Source of the DNA: Acidimicrobiia bacterium UBA4744
GTDB lineage: Bacteria; Actinomycetota; Acidimicrobiia; Spongiisociales; UBA4744
Direction of reading: 5' to 3'
Assembly (NCBI GenBank): GCA_002403855.1
Contig: DHIO01000022.1
Coordinates: forward strand, 104,444-128,378
DNA length: 23,935 nucleotides
Shown: positions 13,385 through 20,995 of the stretch, piece after piece
Position numbering within the stretch: the first letter of the stretch is position 1
Layout: each line of letters starts with the position of its first letter
The notes under the pieces: generated by a model
Told to the model about the DNA's origin: nothing
The model's database searches: none
Seen by the model: the letters and a program-made list of their open reading frames with translations, nothing else
Translations under genes and position numbers: made by a program

Positions 13385-14038
13385 TCACCAGGGGTGCTCT
13401 CGTCCCTCCCAGGTCCAGAAGCGACCGTGATCTCTCTCGGTCAGGCCGGCTACGAGCCGGCGAATCCCCTCTGCGCTTTCTTCGACCCCCAGGGGCGCGG
13501 AGCTGCCGCCCATGTCGGTACGAACCCACCCGGGATGGACAACGACGGCGAGCACGCCCCGGGATGCCCAGTCCGCAGCGCGCCTTCGGAACTCGTCGTT
13601 GAGGGCCGCCTTGGAATCGCCGTAGTCGCCCAGACTTCCCACCCGCCCCCGCCGGGCACCCAGCTGGGAGGTGACCAGCACCACCTTGCCACCGGGCGAT
13701 ACGGCTCCGGCGTCGAGCAATGCCTGCACGGTGCGGATCGGAGCGTCGGCGTTCACGGCCATCATCTCGGCCCGCGAAGTGCCCCGTCCCACACCGGCGT
13801 TGTGGATCACCAGGTCGAGGCCGGTCATCGACCCGGCTAGTAGCGCCAATTGCGCTCCATCGCGAACATCCAAGGGATGGATCTTCAGTCCTAGTTCGCC
13901 AAGCCTCCCGGGTTGGTCGGGAGTCCGGGTGGTCGCATGCACCTCCCAGCCTTGGCCGACGTACTGTCGTGCCAGTTCGAGACCGATGCCCCGGCTCGCC
14001 CCTATCACCAGTACTTTCAGCGATGTGCGGTCTGCCAT
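13385..14038 (-). CDS. Short-chain dehydrogenase/reductase (SDR family)
   Basis: The 217-residue product has the classical SDR elements: an NAD(P)-binding GASRGIG near residue 15, an Arg-rich TTRTPDQPGR after the second strand (suggesting NADP), HNAGVG, the catalytic Ser in VTSQLGA, and the YxxxK pair in DYGDSKAAL. The segment VVHPGWVRTDMGG follows, where the PGxVxTxM motif is expected. It should reduce or oxidise a small carbonyl/alcohol substrate in the cytoplasm; the substrate is unknown. It is slightly short for the family, as in the csgA/sniffer-like group. ATG 14038 is preferred to GTG 14044. There is no strong ribosome binding site. The downstream ferredoxin gene starts seven bases after its stop, suggesting the pair is a redox unit. 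Confidence 0.9.
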   Translation of the reverse strand: MADRTSLKVLVIGASRGIGLELARQYVGQGWEVHATTRTPDQPGRLGELGLKIHPLDVRDGAQLALLAGSMTGLDLVIHNAGVGRGTSRAEMMAVNADAPIRTVQALLDAGAVSPGGKVVLVTSQLGARRGRVGSLGDYGDSKAALNDEFRRRAADWASRGVLAVVVHPGWVRTDMGGSSAPLGVEESAEGIRRLVAGLTERDHGRFWTWEGREHPW

Positions 14039-14154
14039 GGTCACAGTGTGCCAGGTCCAAACGGGAGACCGCGCCCGGCTCTCCCGGACCGGACGGCCGG
14101 TCGTGGTTGATCAGCGAGACGATCCGAAAGCGGCCGCCTCGAGTATGCCCGGAC

Positions 14155-15150
14155 CTAGAACTCGGGAACCGCGAAGTCGAGGTTCTCCATGTCGGTGACC
14201 TGATCCGCCGGTGGAGGCTCGATGACGATGTCGGCGCCGTAGTCGTACATCTCGAAATCCATGACCATCGACCCGAAGGCTTCATCCTCGGGCAGGTCGA
14301 GCTCATCGCCGTCCAGTTCGATCACATACCTGTACACCAAGCCGTCATCGGAAATCCACAGGTCCATCGGCAGCCGATCGAGCGGCAGCGGCCCCTGTGC
14401 TTCGATCTCGGCGCGCTCCTCCGGGGTGGCGTTGGCCAGCAGGTCCTCCATATCGAAGGTCACCAGATAGTGCGTGGTGTCCACTCCCCGGATGGTCTCG
14501 CGGCCCAGCTCTTCCACGGTGGCGTCGGCCTCCTCGAAGGCCTCCAGGAACTCGGCGGGGTTGCCGGGAGTAGCACCCGTCAGACCGCCCGTGGCGGCGG
14601 CACCCTCCTCGGCCGGAGCGGAAACCCATTCGGTCTCGGCGCCCAGGAAAAGGGCGAAGAACGGAAAGCGGATATAGGAGGTGTCGCCGATGGTCCGCAC
14701 CTCCAGATCGCCGAACATGCTGGCGAATTCGGGCGGGATCTCTTCTCCGGCCTGCTCGGCCAGGAAGCTCATGTCCATGGCAAAGCTGAAGTCACCGGAA
14801 TCGTCGAACGCTCCGCTGAAGGGGATCACAAAGGCATCTGCGGGCATGTCGGGAATGCCGGAAATGGTCATCGACCCCTCCATCCGGCCCGACGTGGCTT
14901 CGCCGGTACGGGAGAGCGACTCCTGCAGGCCGGCCAGGGCGGCGGGCGATCCTCCGCTGCTCGCTGCGGTGGTAGTCGTCTCCTCAGGAGGTTCAGTGGT
15001 GGTGGTGGTTTCCTCGGCGGCGGCCGTTGTCGTGGTGCTCTCCTCGGCGGCGGCCGTGGTGGTGGTTTCGGCTTCGGTCCCGTCGTCGGCGCAGGCCGAG
15101 GCGACCAAGGCCAGGACGGCGACGACCATCAAGAAGGTGCGGATTCTCAT
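14155..15150 (-). CDS. Thr-rich lipoprotein, LppX/LprG-like
   Basis: The 331-residue product has a lipoprotein signal peptide (MRIRTFLMVVAVLALVASAC, lipidated C20). A linker of repeated Glu/Thr blocks follows (AEESTTTTAAAEETTTTTEP), then a secreted domain from about residue 70. That domain has the long strands and the FSFAMDMSF, TIGDTSYIRFPFFAL, TIRGVDTTHYLVTFD and PMDLWISDDGLVYRYVIEL pattern of the LolA/LppX_LprAFG superfamily, which carries lipids in a half-barrel. The assignment is by pattern only. ATG 15150 has AAAGGGG 11 bases upstream, and TAGATT (forward 15182-15187) is a possible -10. It is probably transcribed alone. Confidence 0.83.
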   Translation of the reverse strand: MRIRTFLMVVAVLALVASACADDGTEAETTTTAAAEESTTTTAAAEETTTTTEPPEETTTTAASSGGSPAALAGLQESLSRTGEATSGRMEGSMTISGIPDMPADAFVIPFSGAFDDSGDFSFAMDMSFLAEQAGEEIPPEFASMFGDLEVRTIGDTSYIRFPFFALFLGAETEWVSAPAEEGAAATGGLTGATPGNPAEFLEAFEEADATVEELGRETIRGVDTTHYLVTFDMEDLLANATPEERAEIEAQGPLPLDRLPMDLWISDDGLVYRYVIELDGDELDLPEDEAFGSMVMDFEMYDYGADIVIEPPPADQVTDMENLDFAVPEF

Positions 15151-15234
15151 GACGTTGCTAACCCCTTTGCTATCCGGAACCAATCTACGCCGACCCGACA
15201 CTTAAGCTGCCCACGTTTTGTCGTATTTTGCCGA

Positions 15235-15711
15235 TCAGCACTCTCCGCCGACCCACCTTGGTTGCGGACCGGGCCGGGCGGTCTGGGCAGCGATCCGATG
15301 CAGATAACGGTCGGGGAGGCCGCGAGCGGCACCGCCGCCCACCACCATTTGCCGGTACCACCGGAAAGGCAGCAACGAAGGGTCAACGGCTGCTCGTTGG
15401 GCGACATAGACGTAGGCCTGATGGGGCGTTCCGTCGGACGCCTCTACCTCGAGCACCCGGCGGTCGTATTCGGGTTCGTACGGGTCCAGACTCGTCAACC
15501 CGACGGCGTCCAACTCTACGAGCACACCCCACACCACGTCCTCCGGCGAGCCGGTTGGGTAGGCGTTGGCCTTGCCCGAGCCGTCCCTTCCGCGCTTGTG
15601 GAAGCGGAAGTCGTGCTCGGGCAGTCTGGCGACCCGGCCGAATCGCGCCGATGGCACTCGATGGAGCAGCCGGTCGCGGCATAGATTGGAGCCGTAGGCG
15701 AAGTACCACAT
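15235..15711 (-). CDS. Gamma-glutamylcyclotransferase-like (GGCT/AIG2) protein
   Basis: The 158-residue product begins MWYFAYGSNLC, the signature YGSN loop that binds the gamma-glutamyl group. It has the usual central pattern VWGVLVELDAVGLTSLDPYE, with E79 in the position of the family's catalytic Glu, followed by EYDRRVLEVE and AYVYVAQRA. Proteins of this fold release 5-oxoproline from gamma-glutamyl amines or peptides, but many bacterial members have no assigned substrate. The C-terminus (GLPDRYLHRI) is typical. ATG 15711 begins the homology and has no clear Shine-Dalgarno. It lies 33 bases after the enoyl-CoA isomerase stop, so it could be in the same transcript. Confidence 0.87.
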   Translation of the reverse strand: MWYFAYGSNLCRDRLLHRVPSARFGRVARLPEHDFRFHKRGRDGSGKANAYPTGSPEDVVWGVLVELDAVGLTSLDPYEPEYDRRVLEVEASDGTPHQAYVYVAQRAAVDPSLLPFRWYRQMVVGGGAARGLPDRYLHRIAAQTARPGPQPRWVGGEC

Positions 15712-15744
15712 CGGCGGACATTCTGGCCGCCCCGGGCAGTTTTG

Positions 15745-16416
15745 CTAAGCAATGCCTCCGGTGAGCGCCTCGAAGACCGGCCCGTACATGCCGCTCTTGA
15801 TGGCCGTGAGGGTGTCGGGGTCGTTCCCGGCCAGAGCCGCGGCGAGTTCGACGGCCCGGCGGACGACCTCCTCCTCTGCCACCGCATGATCAACGATTCC
15901 CGCCCGGAGGGCCGCTTCGCCGCCGAACCGGTGGGCGGTGGTCATCGCCAGGTGGGCTACCTGGGGAGTGAGGCGGGCCTGGATCAGAGATGCCATTCCG
16001 GTGGTAAACGGGATCTTGATGTCGATTTCGGGCAGGCTCCAGAACCCCCGATCGGCTCGCATCACCCGCAGGTCGTGAGCCAAGGACCACATCGCCCCGG
16101 CTGCGAAGCAGTGCCCGTTGACGGCGGCAACGGTGGGACGGGGGAAAGCGAGAGTGCGAGCGAAGAGCCGTTGCGTTTCCAGGGCCAGCTCCGGAAAGCT
16201 CATGTCGGCCTCGCCCGACATCACCCAGTCGAGATCGAGGCCGTTCGAGTAGAACTTGCCGGAGCCGGTGGTGACCAGAGCGGCCGGGCCCTGTACCGCG
16301 GCCACCTCGTCGAGCAGCTCGTTGATGCGCGCCAGCGACGAGCGGTTGAAACGGTTGTCTTCGGCGTTCATCGTCAGAACGTAGACGCTGTCGTGTTGGG
16401 TGAGTTCGAACGACAC
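15745..16416 (-). CDS. Enoyl-CoA hydratase/isomerase family protein, delta3-delta2-enoyl-CoA isomerase-like
   Basis: The 223-residue product is a compact crotonase-fold enzyme. The two oxyanion-hole segments are visible: KFYSNGLDLDW (about 54-64) and VNGHCFAAGAMWSLAHD (about 99-115). After RVMRADRGFWSLPEIDI comes E130, placed like the single catalytic Glu of peroxisomal-type delta3-delta2-enoyl-CoA isomerases; the second hydratase Glu is not present. It probably shifts double bonds in unsaturated acyl-CoA during beta-oxidation. GTG 16416 is supported by GAGGAG five bases upstream; the frame runs on to 16914 but overlaps the next gene and shows no homology. It lies 53 bases after the Fer4_19-CDGSH gene and probably shares its transcript. 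Confidence 0.87.
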   Translation of the reverse strand: MSFELTQHDSVYVLTMNAEDNRFNRSSLARINELLDEVAAVQGPAALVTTGSGKFYSNGLDLDWVMSGEADMSFPELALETQRLFARTLAFPRPTVAAVNGHCFAAGAMWSLAHDLRVMRADRGFWSLPEIDIKIPFTTGMASLIQARLTPQVAHLAMTTAHRFGGEAALRAGIVDHAVAEEEVVRRAVELAAALAGNDPDTLTAIKSGMYGPVFEALTGGIA

Positions 16417-16469
16417 GGACACTCCTCGCTGGGCGGCCCAGTCACGATATCGAGCCGGGCGCCGGTCGG

Positions 16470-16955
16470 CTAACCGGTGCTCTGTTCCGACACTCCGGAG
16501 GGGTCGGCAGCCTCCTGCCGGTGATCGGCGATCACCCGCGGGTTGTCGGTGAACCCGACGTCCCGATGGGAAAGATCGCAGAACGGTTGGTTCTGCGAGT
16601 GGCCACAGCGGCATAGGGTCATTCGGTACCCGGCAGCCATCAATCCGCCGTCGGCGTCGCGCACCTCCACGTCGCCTCGTACGAAGAGGGGCCCACCCGG
16701 GCTCGGGACGATGGTGGTGACGTCCGGAGCGGCTTCCCCCGGTCCTTCCGGTCGGGTATAGCCGAGCGCCCCGGAGGGACACTTCTCGATGGTCGCCACG
16801 ATCTCCTCGGCGGCGGCAGCCCGAACGTCGACCCACGGTTTCCGACGAAGGTTGAAGACACTGTGGAGGGATCTCAGGCAGATACCCGTGTGGATACAGC
16901 GACTCGAATCCCAATGGACGACGATCTCGTCGGTGCGGTACTCACGTCTTGCCAT
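16470..16955 (-). CDS. Fer4_19 ferredoxin-like domain plus CDGSH iron-sulfur domain protein
   Basis: The 161-residue product has two iron-sulfur modules. Residues 8-66 match the Fer4_19 type (VVHWDSSRCIHTGICLRSLH, later EKCPSGAL), with C20, C26 and C59 visible. Residues about 88-130 match the CDGSH zinc-finger-like domain, with CRCGHSQNQPFCDLSH giving three Cys and one His ligands (C115, C117, C126, H130) for a [2Fe-2S] cluster. Such two-module proteins are widespread in bacteria but have no established role; electron or cluster transfer is likely. ATG 16955 has AAGGAG about eight bases upstream. It heads a minus-strand run with the isomerase and is divergent from the CBS-pair gene, 107 bases away. 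Confidence 0.9.
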   Translation of the reverse strand: MARREYRTDEIVVHWDSSRCIHTGICLRSLHSVFNLRRKPWVDVRAAAAEEIVATIEKCPSGALGYTRPEGPGEAAPDVTTIVPSPGGPLFVRGDVEVRDADGGLMAAGYRMTLCRCGHSQNQPFCDLSHRDVGFTDNPRVIADHRQEAADPSGVSEQSTG

Positions 16956-17062
16956 GGCCGGACTCCTTCATCGCAGATCTGATCACGCTAGCAATGGAGG
17001 ATTCCCCGCGCCCGGGTCCGACATTCGGTACTCTCAGCCCTGGTCGCCCAGGGAGCTTGTGA

Positions 17063-17494
17063 ATGGCAGCGGTATGTGAGGTTCTCAAGGAAAAGGGAAA
17101 CGAAGTCATCGGCGTGGGTCCTACGACGCCGGTGTACGAGGCCATCGAGAAGATGGTCGAGCACAACTGCGGTTCTCTGCTCGTGATGGAAGACGACGAC
17201 ATCACCGGCATCTTCACCGAGCGGGACTATCTGCGAAAGATCGCCCTTCAGGGACGTACCTCCCACGACACCGCCGTCCAGGAGGTGATGACCAGCCCGG
17301 TGGTGGTCTGCGAGTCTGGAACCGAGATCGATGAGGCGCTGGCCATGATGACCGACCGCCGGATCCGGCACCTCCCGGTAGTCGAGGAAGGGCGGTTGGT
17401 CGGCATCGTCTCCATCGGTGACCTGGTCAAATACAAGACCAGGGAGCAGGAATTCCGAATCGGATACCTGGAGGATTACATCGGGGCTCGCTAG
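17063..17494 (+). CDS. CBS-domain pair protein
   Basis: The 143-residue product consists of two CBS domains and nothing else: residues about 10-65 (VIGVGPTTPVYEAIEKMVEH, then GSLLVMEDDDITGIFTERDY) and about 75-130 (VMTSPVVVCESGTEIDEALA, then RRIRHLPVVEEGRLVGIVSI and GDLVKYK). Stand-alone pairs of this kind form discs that bind adenine nucleotides or S-adenosyl ligands and regulate partner proteins. No partner is fused or adjacent here. ATG 17063 is preceded by GGGAG. It is a single gene, convergent with the small lipoprotein gene. Confidence 0.92.
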   Translation: MAAVCEVLKEKGNEVIGVGPTTPVYEAIEKMVEHNCGSLLVMEDDDITGIFTERDYLRKIALQGRTSHDTAVQEVMTSPVVVCESGTEIDEALAMMTDRRIRHLPVVEEGRLVGIVSIGDLVKYKTREQEFRIGYLEDYIGAR

Positions 17495-17570
17495 ATCAAT
17501 GCGAGTGACGGCACCCGGTCGGGATCGTCGCACGAGCCGGGCGCCGACGCCACCGGCCATCGCCGGGTCT

Positions 17571-17756
17571 CTACCCCTCTCCCGTTGGCCAGGCTGTAGA
17601 GCCGGACGAGGTGGTGGAGGCGACGGCTTCGGGCTCGTTCGTCGTGGAGGTTGCCGCGTTGGAGGCCACGCAGGCGGAGGCCACCAGGGCCGCCCCTACG
17701 CCGAGCATGAGCCACAAGATCCGCGCAAGAGGATGGCGCGGCTTCCGGCCGGTCAT
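17571..17756 (-). CDS. Very small lipoprotein, 61 residues
   Basis: The product has a short basic N-terminus (MTGRKPRHPL), a hydrophobic stretch ILWLMLGVGAALVASAC ending in a lipobox (C29), and then only a Ser/Thr-rich tail of about 32 residues. Its ATG lies three bases after the stop of the M15 carboxypeptidase gene on the same strand, with a G-rich stretch before TGA that can act as its Shine-Dalgarno. The two are therefore very likely translated from one mRNA. The mature protein is little more than a lipid-anchored disordered peptide of the same composition as the linkers of the larger lipoproteins here. The function is unknown. Confidence 0.62.
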   Translation of the reverse strand: MTGRKPRHPLARILWLMLGVGAALVASACVASNAATSTTNEPEAVASTTSSGSTAWPTGEG

Positions 17757-17759
17757 GGT

Positions 17760-18665
17760 TCACCCCCCGCTGAGTGAGAAATGCATCCAGTCCTTCAAGC
17801 TGTTCCAGTAGCCGCCCCACCCCCACCCGATCTCGGCGAATGCCTGTACGACCTCATCACCCGCCGCGATCATGCCCGGCCGCTGATCGGTTCGGTCCAG
17901 GTAGACGGAGGCCAATTCGGGCAGGACGAGATCACCCTTGAGGTAGGGATTGTGGAACGGGTTGACGTCGATGGCGGTCCCATAGGCGTGCTGGGACCAG
18001 TTCCCAGAGCCCACGGCGGGCCGGCAGACGAAGGACGTGGTGTCGTTCCAGTCACCGGTGGGATGGGCGTCGATCTCCTCGAGACGGATCACTCGCATCT
18101 CTTCGATCGGGAAGCGGGACTCGTGCAGGCGACGGAATACCCCGACCACGTTCTCCGCCACCGCGGCGTTGACCAGCAGTTCACCGGTATGGAATCTCTG
18201 GTCGAAGCCCCAGTGCGACACGGTGACGTAGGCCAGTTCATCGACGGTCACCGGGCATTCCGGAGTCCACGTCGAACGTAGGAGCACCTCGGGAGGCACG
18301 GGCTCGATCGTCCATTCGAACTCGCTGCCGTCTGGTGGCGGCCGCACGTCGGGGGTCTCGAAAGCCCGATCGATCAGTTCGGGGGGCGTCGGTTGGGCCT
18401 CTCCGAACTCGTCGGGCCGCAGAGGAAGGAGCCGGGTGCCGAGCCAATCGGGACGGGCGTAGGGGGAGGGAGGTGTGGTGGTCGTCGTGGTAGTGACCGG
18501 CGCGATCGTCGAGGTGGTGGTGGAGGTGGGGGCAGCGGTCGTCGAGGACCCGGCGATGGCGATCGAGGTCGACGTCGAGGGTGCGGAGGCTTCTGCCCCG
18601 GCGCACGCCGACAGCAACAGCGCCCCTCCAACCAGCAGAGCGGACGAAATCCGGCGAATCCTCAT
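17760..18665 (-). CDS. Lipid-anchored M15-family D-alanyl-D-alanine carboxypeptidase
   Basis: The 301-residue product has a lipoprotein signal peptide (ALLLSAC, lipidated C21), a Ser/Thr linker to about residue 66, and a C-terminal peptidase M15_4 domain. The zinc ligands are visible: H226 and D233 in SQHAYGTAIDVNP, and H295 in KDWMHFS. The enzyme should trim D-Ala from peptidoglycan peptides outside the membrane. An intermediate region (about 75-165) is specific to this subgroup. ATG 18665 has no Shine-Dalgarno but TATCGT lies seven bases upstream, implying a leaderless mRNA. The 61-residue lipoprotein gene follows directly. Upstream, 84 bases separate it from the MpaB-like gene. Confidence 0.9.
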   Translation of the reverse strand: MRIRRISSALLVGGALLLSACAGAEASAPSTSTSIAIAGSSTTAAPTSTTTSTIAPVTTTTTTTPPSPYARPDWLGTRLLPLRPDEFGEAQPTPPELIDRAFETPDVRPPPDGSEFEWTIEPVPPEVLLRSTWTPECPVTVDELAYVTVSHWGFDQRFHTGELLVNAAVAENVVGVFRRLHESRFPIEEMRVIRLEEIDAHPTGDWNDTTSFVCRPAVGSGNWSQHAYGTAIDVNPFHNPYLKGDLVLPELASVYLDRTDQRPGMIAAGDEVVQAFAEIGWGWGGYWNSLKDWMHFSLSGG

Positions 18666-18672
18666 GACCGAA

Positions 18673-18678
18673 ACGATA
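18673..18678 (-). promoter_or_regulatory. -10 box TATCGT for a leaderless carboxypeptidase mRNA
   Basis: On the minus strand TATCGT ends seven bases before ATG 18665, without a ribosome binding site in between. The -35 region has no good match to TTGACA. Confidence 0.5.
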
Positions 18679-18749
18679 ACGGCCCGGGATCGGAATCAGG
18701 TCTCGATCCGGACGGTCCGTCGCTCGCCGGGCAGGCGGCGCCGGCGCCG

Positions 18750-19673
18750 TCAGGTTTCCTCCGTCGCCCGCAGGGGCTGGCGGAAGAGACCGCCGGGTAT
18801 CTCGGCGCCGACCCTCACCAGCGCGACGTGCCAGGAGGGGGAGGAGCCCAGCGCCCATCTCAGAAGCCGGATCATGAGTCGTCCAATCACCAGAGCCCCC
18901 GGACGCCTGCGCACCCCGAGGATGTCCCGCAGCCGGGCCGGAACCGTGGCAACCGCCGCCCGGAACATGACCCCGTACCCGACCCGCACGGCCGGCGGAA
19001 GGGGCGGAGACCGTAAAAAGGCTACGGTTTCGGCCAGTCCGGGCGACTCGCCGACTTCCGGATGGTCGGCCAACCACCGCCTCAACCCGAGGGCGGTCTC
19101 CGGAAGCGGATCAGCATCGAGCAAACGACCCACCCTGGTCTGTTCGGCCACGAAGCGATCCGCCTCTTCTCGGCTCAGGCGGCGCGGCCCGAACTCCTGA
19201 AAAGCCGCCAGGAACGAATCGGTGAGGGCGTTGTGCACCCAGGCGGCAAACTTCGGCGTGCCGGCCGTGTAGGGCCGGTTCCGATGAGAACGGCCCCGGA
19301 CCGGGGCGTGCGCCCTGCGGACGATTTGCACCGCCGCCTCCACTTCCGGGCGTGCGCCGAAGCTGGTGGCGGTTACGTAGGCAGACGTTCGCGACAGACG
19401 ACCCAACGGATCGATCCGGTAGGTGGAGTGATCGGCGACACCGGCCACTACTTCGGGATGGGCGGCCTGGATCAGCAACGCCCTGATTCCCCCAATGAAG
19501 GCGGCCACGTCGCCGATCACGGGCCAGGTGACCGAGCCGGGACCGAACAGGCCGGGGTCACCGCGGTAATCGAGCGTGTGTTCCAGCGGGTACGGGGCGT
19601 GGGCGAACAGCCCGGTTGTGGATGCAACGACCCGGTCCCGATACTCGTCGATGATGGTTTTCAGCTCTGTCAT
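18750..19673 (-). CDS. MpaB-like oxygenase (DUF2236 family)
   Basis: The 307-residue product carries the family signature near its N-terminus: GDPGLFGPGSVTWPVIGD, then AFIGGIRALLIQAAHPEVVA, later DPLGRLSRTSAYVTATSFG, RRAHAPVRG, and WVHNALTDSF. The conserved His in QAAHPEV, RRAHAPV and WVHNAL are candidate haem or metal ligands, as proposed for fungal MpaB and the rubber oxygenase Lcp group. The substrate in actinobacteria is mostly unknown. A basic, helical C-terminus (RLMIRLLRWALGSSPSW) could touch the membrane. ATG 19673 starts the homology; no clear Shine-Dalgarno is seen. It is probably transcribed on its own, 151 bases after the MFS gene. Confidence 0.88.
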   Translation of the reverse strand: MTELKTIIDEYRDRVVASTTGLFAHAPYPLEHTLDYRGDPGLFGPGSVTWPVIGDVAAFIGGIRALLIQAAHPEVVAGVADHSTYRIDPLGRLSRTSAYVTATSFGARPEVEAAVQIVRRAHAPVRGRSHRNRPYTAGTPKFAAWVHNALTDSFLAAFQEFGPRRLSREEADRFVAEQTRVGRLLDADPLPETALGLRRWLADHPEVGESPGLAETVAFLRSPPLPPAVRVGYGVMFRAAVATVPARLRDILGVRRRPGALVIGRLMIRLLRWALGSSPSWHVALVRVGAEIPGGLFRQPLRATEET

Positions 19674-19824
19674 CCGGCCGCTCGTACGGTACTGCCCTCC
19701 CCTCGGACGATACGCCGCAGCAGCGGCCGCGGATGAAGGTTCCTGGGGGCTTCCCGCCGATCGATGCCGGCGGCGCCCGAACCGTCCTCCTCTATCCTTG
19801 GTCCAATGCGGCTCGGCCGTCGAT

Positions 19825-20949
19825 TCAGGCGACCCGCGGGTCGGTCGGCGGCAGCCGATCCCGGCCTTCCTGAACTCCGATCACCGTGGCCCCGACCACC
19901 GAGCAACCGACCCCGGCGACCGCGGCGAGCGTCGTGAAAGCGCCGGCGTCCGCCAGTCCTCCGCCGAGAACCGGACCGGCGGCCCGGCCGAACGCCATCA
20001 AGGCCTGGGCATCGCCGGCCCGCTCATCGGGTCGGAGCGACCGGGCGGCCAGCATCTGCAGCACTCCGGGGACGCCCATCCAGAACGCAAATCCCCACCA
20101 GGCCATCCCGAGAAACACCATCCACACTTGGCTGCCGGCGCCGGCCAGGTACACGGCCGGACCCACACTCAACAGCCACCATCCGGGCCGGCGGTGGCGT
20201 GACGCCAGCCTCGCGCCCAGCAAGCCTGCTGCCGCGTTGAGGCTGTAGGAGAACGAAGCCTGGAAGGGGGTCAAACCGAGCGCCTCGCGGGCGGCCACCG
20301 CCACGAAAACGAACACGCTGGACCCGAAGAACGTCAGCAGCAACAGTGCCAAGAGCAAGACTCGGTTCGATCGAGACCGACTCACCGAGCGCGCCTGTTT
20401 CTCGATTCCCCCGGTGTCCACCTTGATGACGGCGGCCGGGAGCGCCACGACGGCCAGCGCCACGAAGACTGCTCGGTCACCCAACCCGGCCACCAGAGAG
20501 AGCAGCGGAGCGCTCATCAACGCCGTCACCGGACCGGCCGACGCCACTCCGGCCAGCGATCGCGGGTTGCGCATGGCATCTGCCCACGCCACCCACGTGA
20601 GAGCCCCGGCTGCGAAACCGGCCACGACCCGGAGGGCCACCAGCAGCCAGAACTGTCCGGCGAGAGCACTCGCCAGGTTGGCCACCACCAGGACGAGAGC
20701 GGACCGCCGCAACACCCTCCCCGTAGGAGCCAACCGGCGGGGTAACACGAGATTGGAAAGCGCAAACGCACCGACCTGGGCAACTGAGATCCCTGCGGCG
20801 AAACCCTCGCTCACCGTGTAGTGGCCGGCCACCTCGGGAATGAGAAACGGCGTCGATGCGAACAACACCTGGACGGCAGCGGCCGCGGCCAGTATCCCGA
20901 CGGGCGCGTGAGGCCGGAGCGCATAGGCGAGGCGAGCCGGTGCAAACAT
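19825..20949 (-). CDS. MFS-type transporter
   Basis: The 374-residue product has about eleven or twelve hydrophobic segments, including GILAAAAAVQVLFASTPFLI, LVLVVANLASALAGQFWLLV, LVALRVVAGFAAGALTWVAW and VLLLALLLLTFFGSSVFVFV. This layout matches a short major facilitator. A basic loop (SVSRSRSNR) separates the two halves. No substrate signature is visible, so efflux of a small molecule is only a family-level guess. ATG 20949 is the natural start before the first basic stretch (APARLAYALRPH). It follows the YbaK-type gene by 46 bases on the same strand and may share its transcript. Confidence 0.86.
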   Translation of the reverse strand: MFAPARLAYALRPHAPVGILAAAAAVQVLFASTPFLIPEVAGHYTVSEGFAAGISVAQVGAFALSNLVLPRRLAPTGRVLRRSALVLVVANLASALAGQFWLLVALRVVAGFAAGALTWVAWADAMRNPRSLAGVASAGPVTALMSAPLLSLVAGLGDRAVFVALAVVALPAAVIKVDTGGIEKQARSVSRSRSNRVLLLALLLLTFFGSSVFVFVAVAAREALGLTPFQASFSYSLNAAAGLLGARLASRHRRPGWWLLSVGPAVYLAGAGSQVWMVFLGMAWWGFAFWMGVPGVLQMLAARSLRPDERAGDAQALMAFGRAAGPVLGGGLADAGAFTTLAAVAGVGCSVVGATVIGVQEGRDRLPPTDPRVA

Positions 20950-20995
20950 CGAAGCCCGATTGTCTCACAGTCCGAGAAGGTCGCCGCCCGTGTGA

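Noticed and set aside
13720..15684. 654-residue open frame on the plus strand
   Set aside because: It is antisense to the SDR, lipoprotein and GGCT-like genes, with Gly/Arg-rich stretches opposite the Thr linker and no family resemblance.
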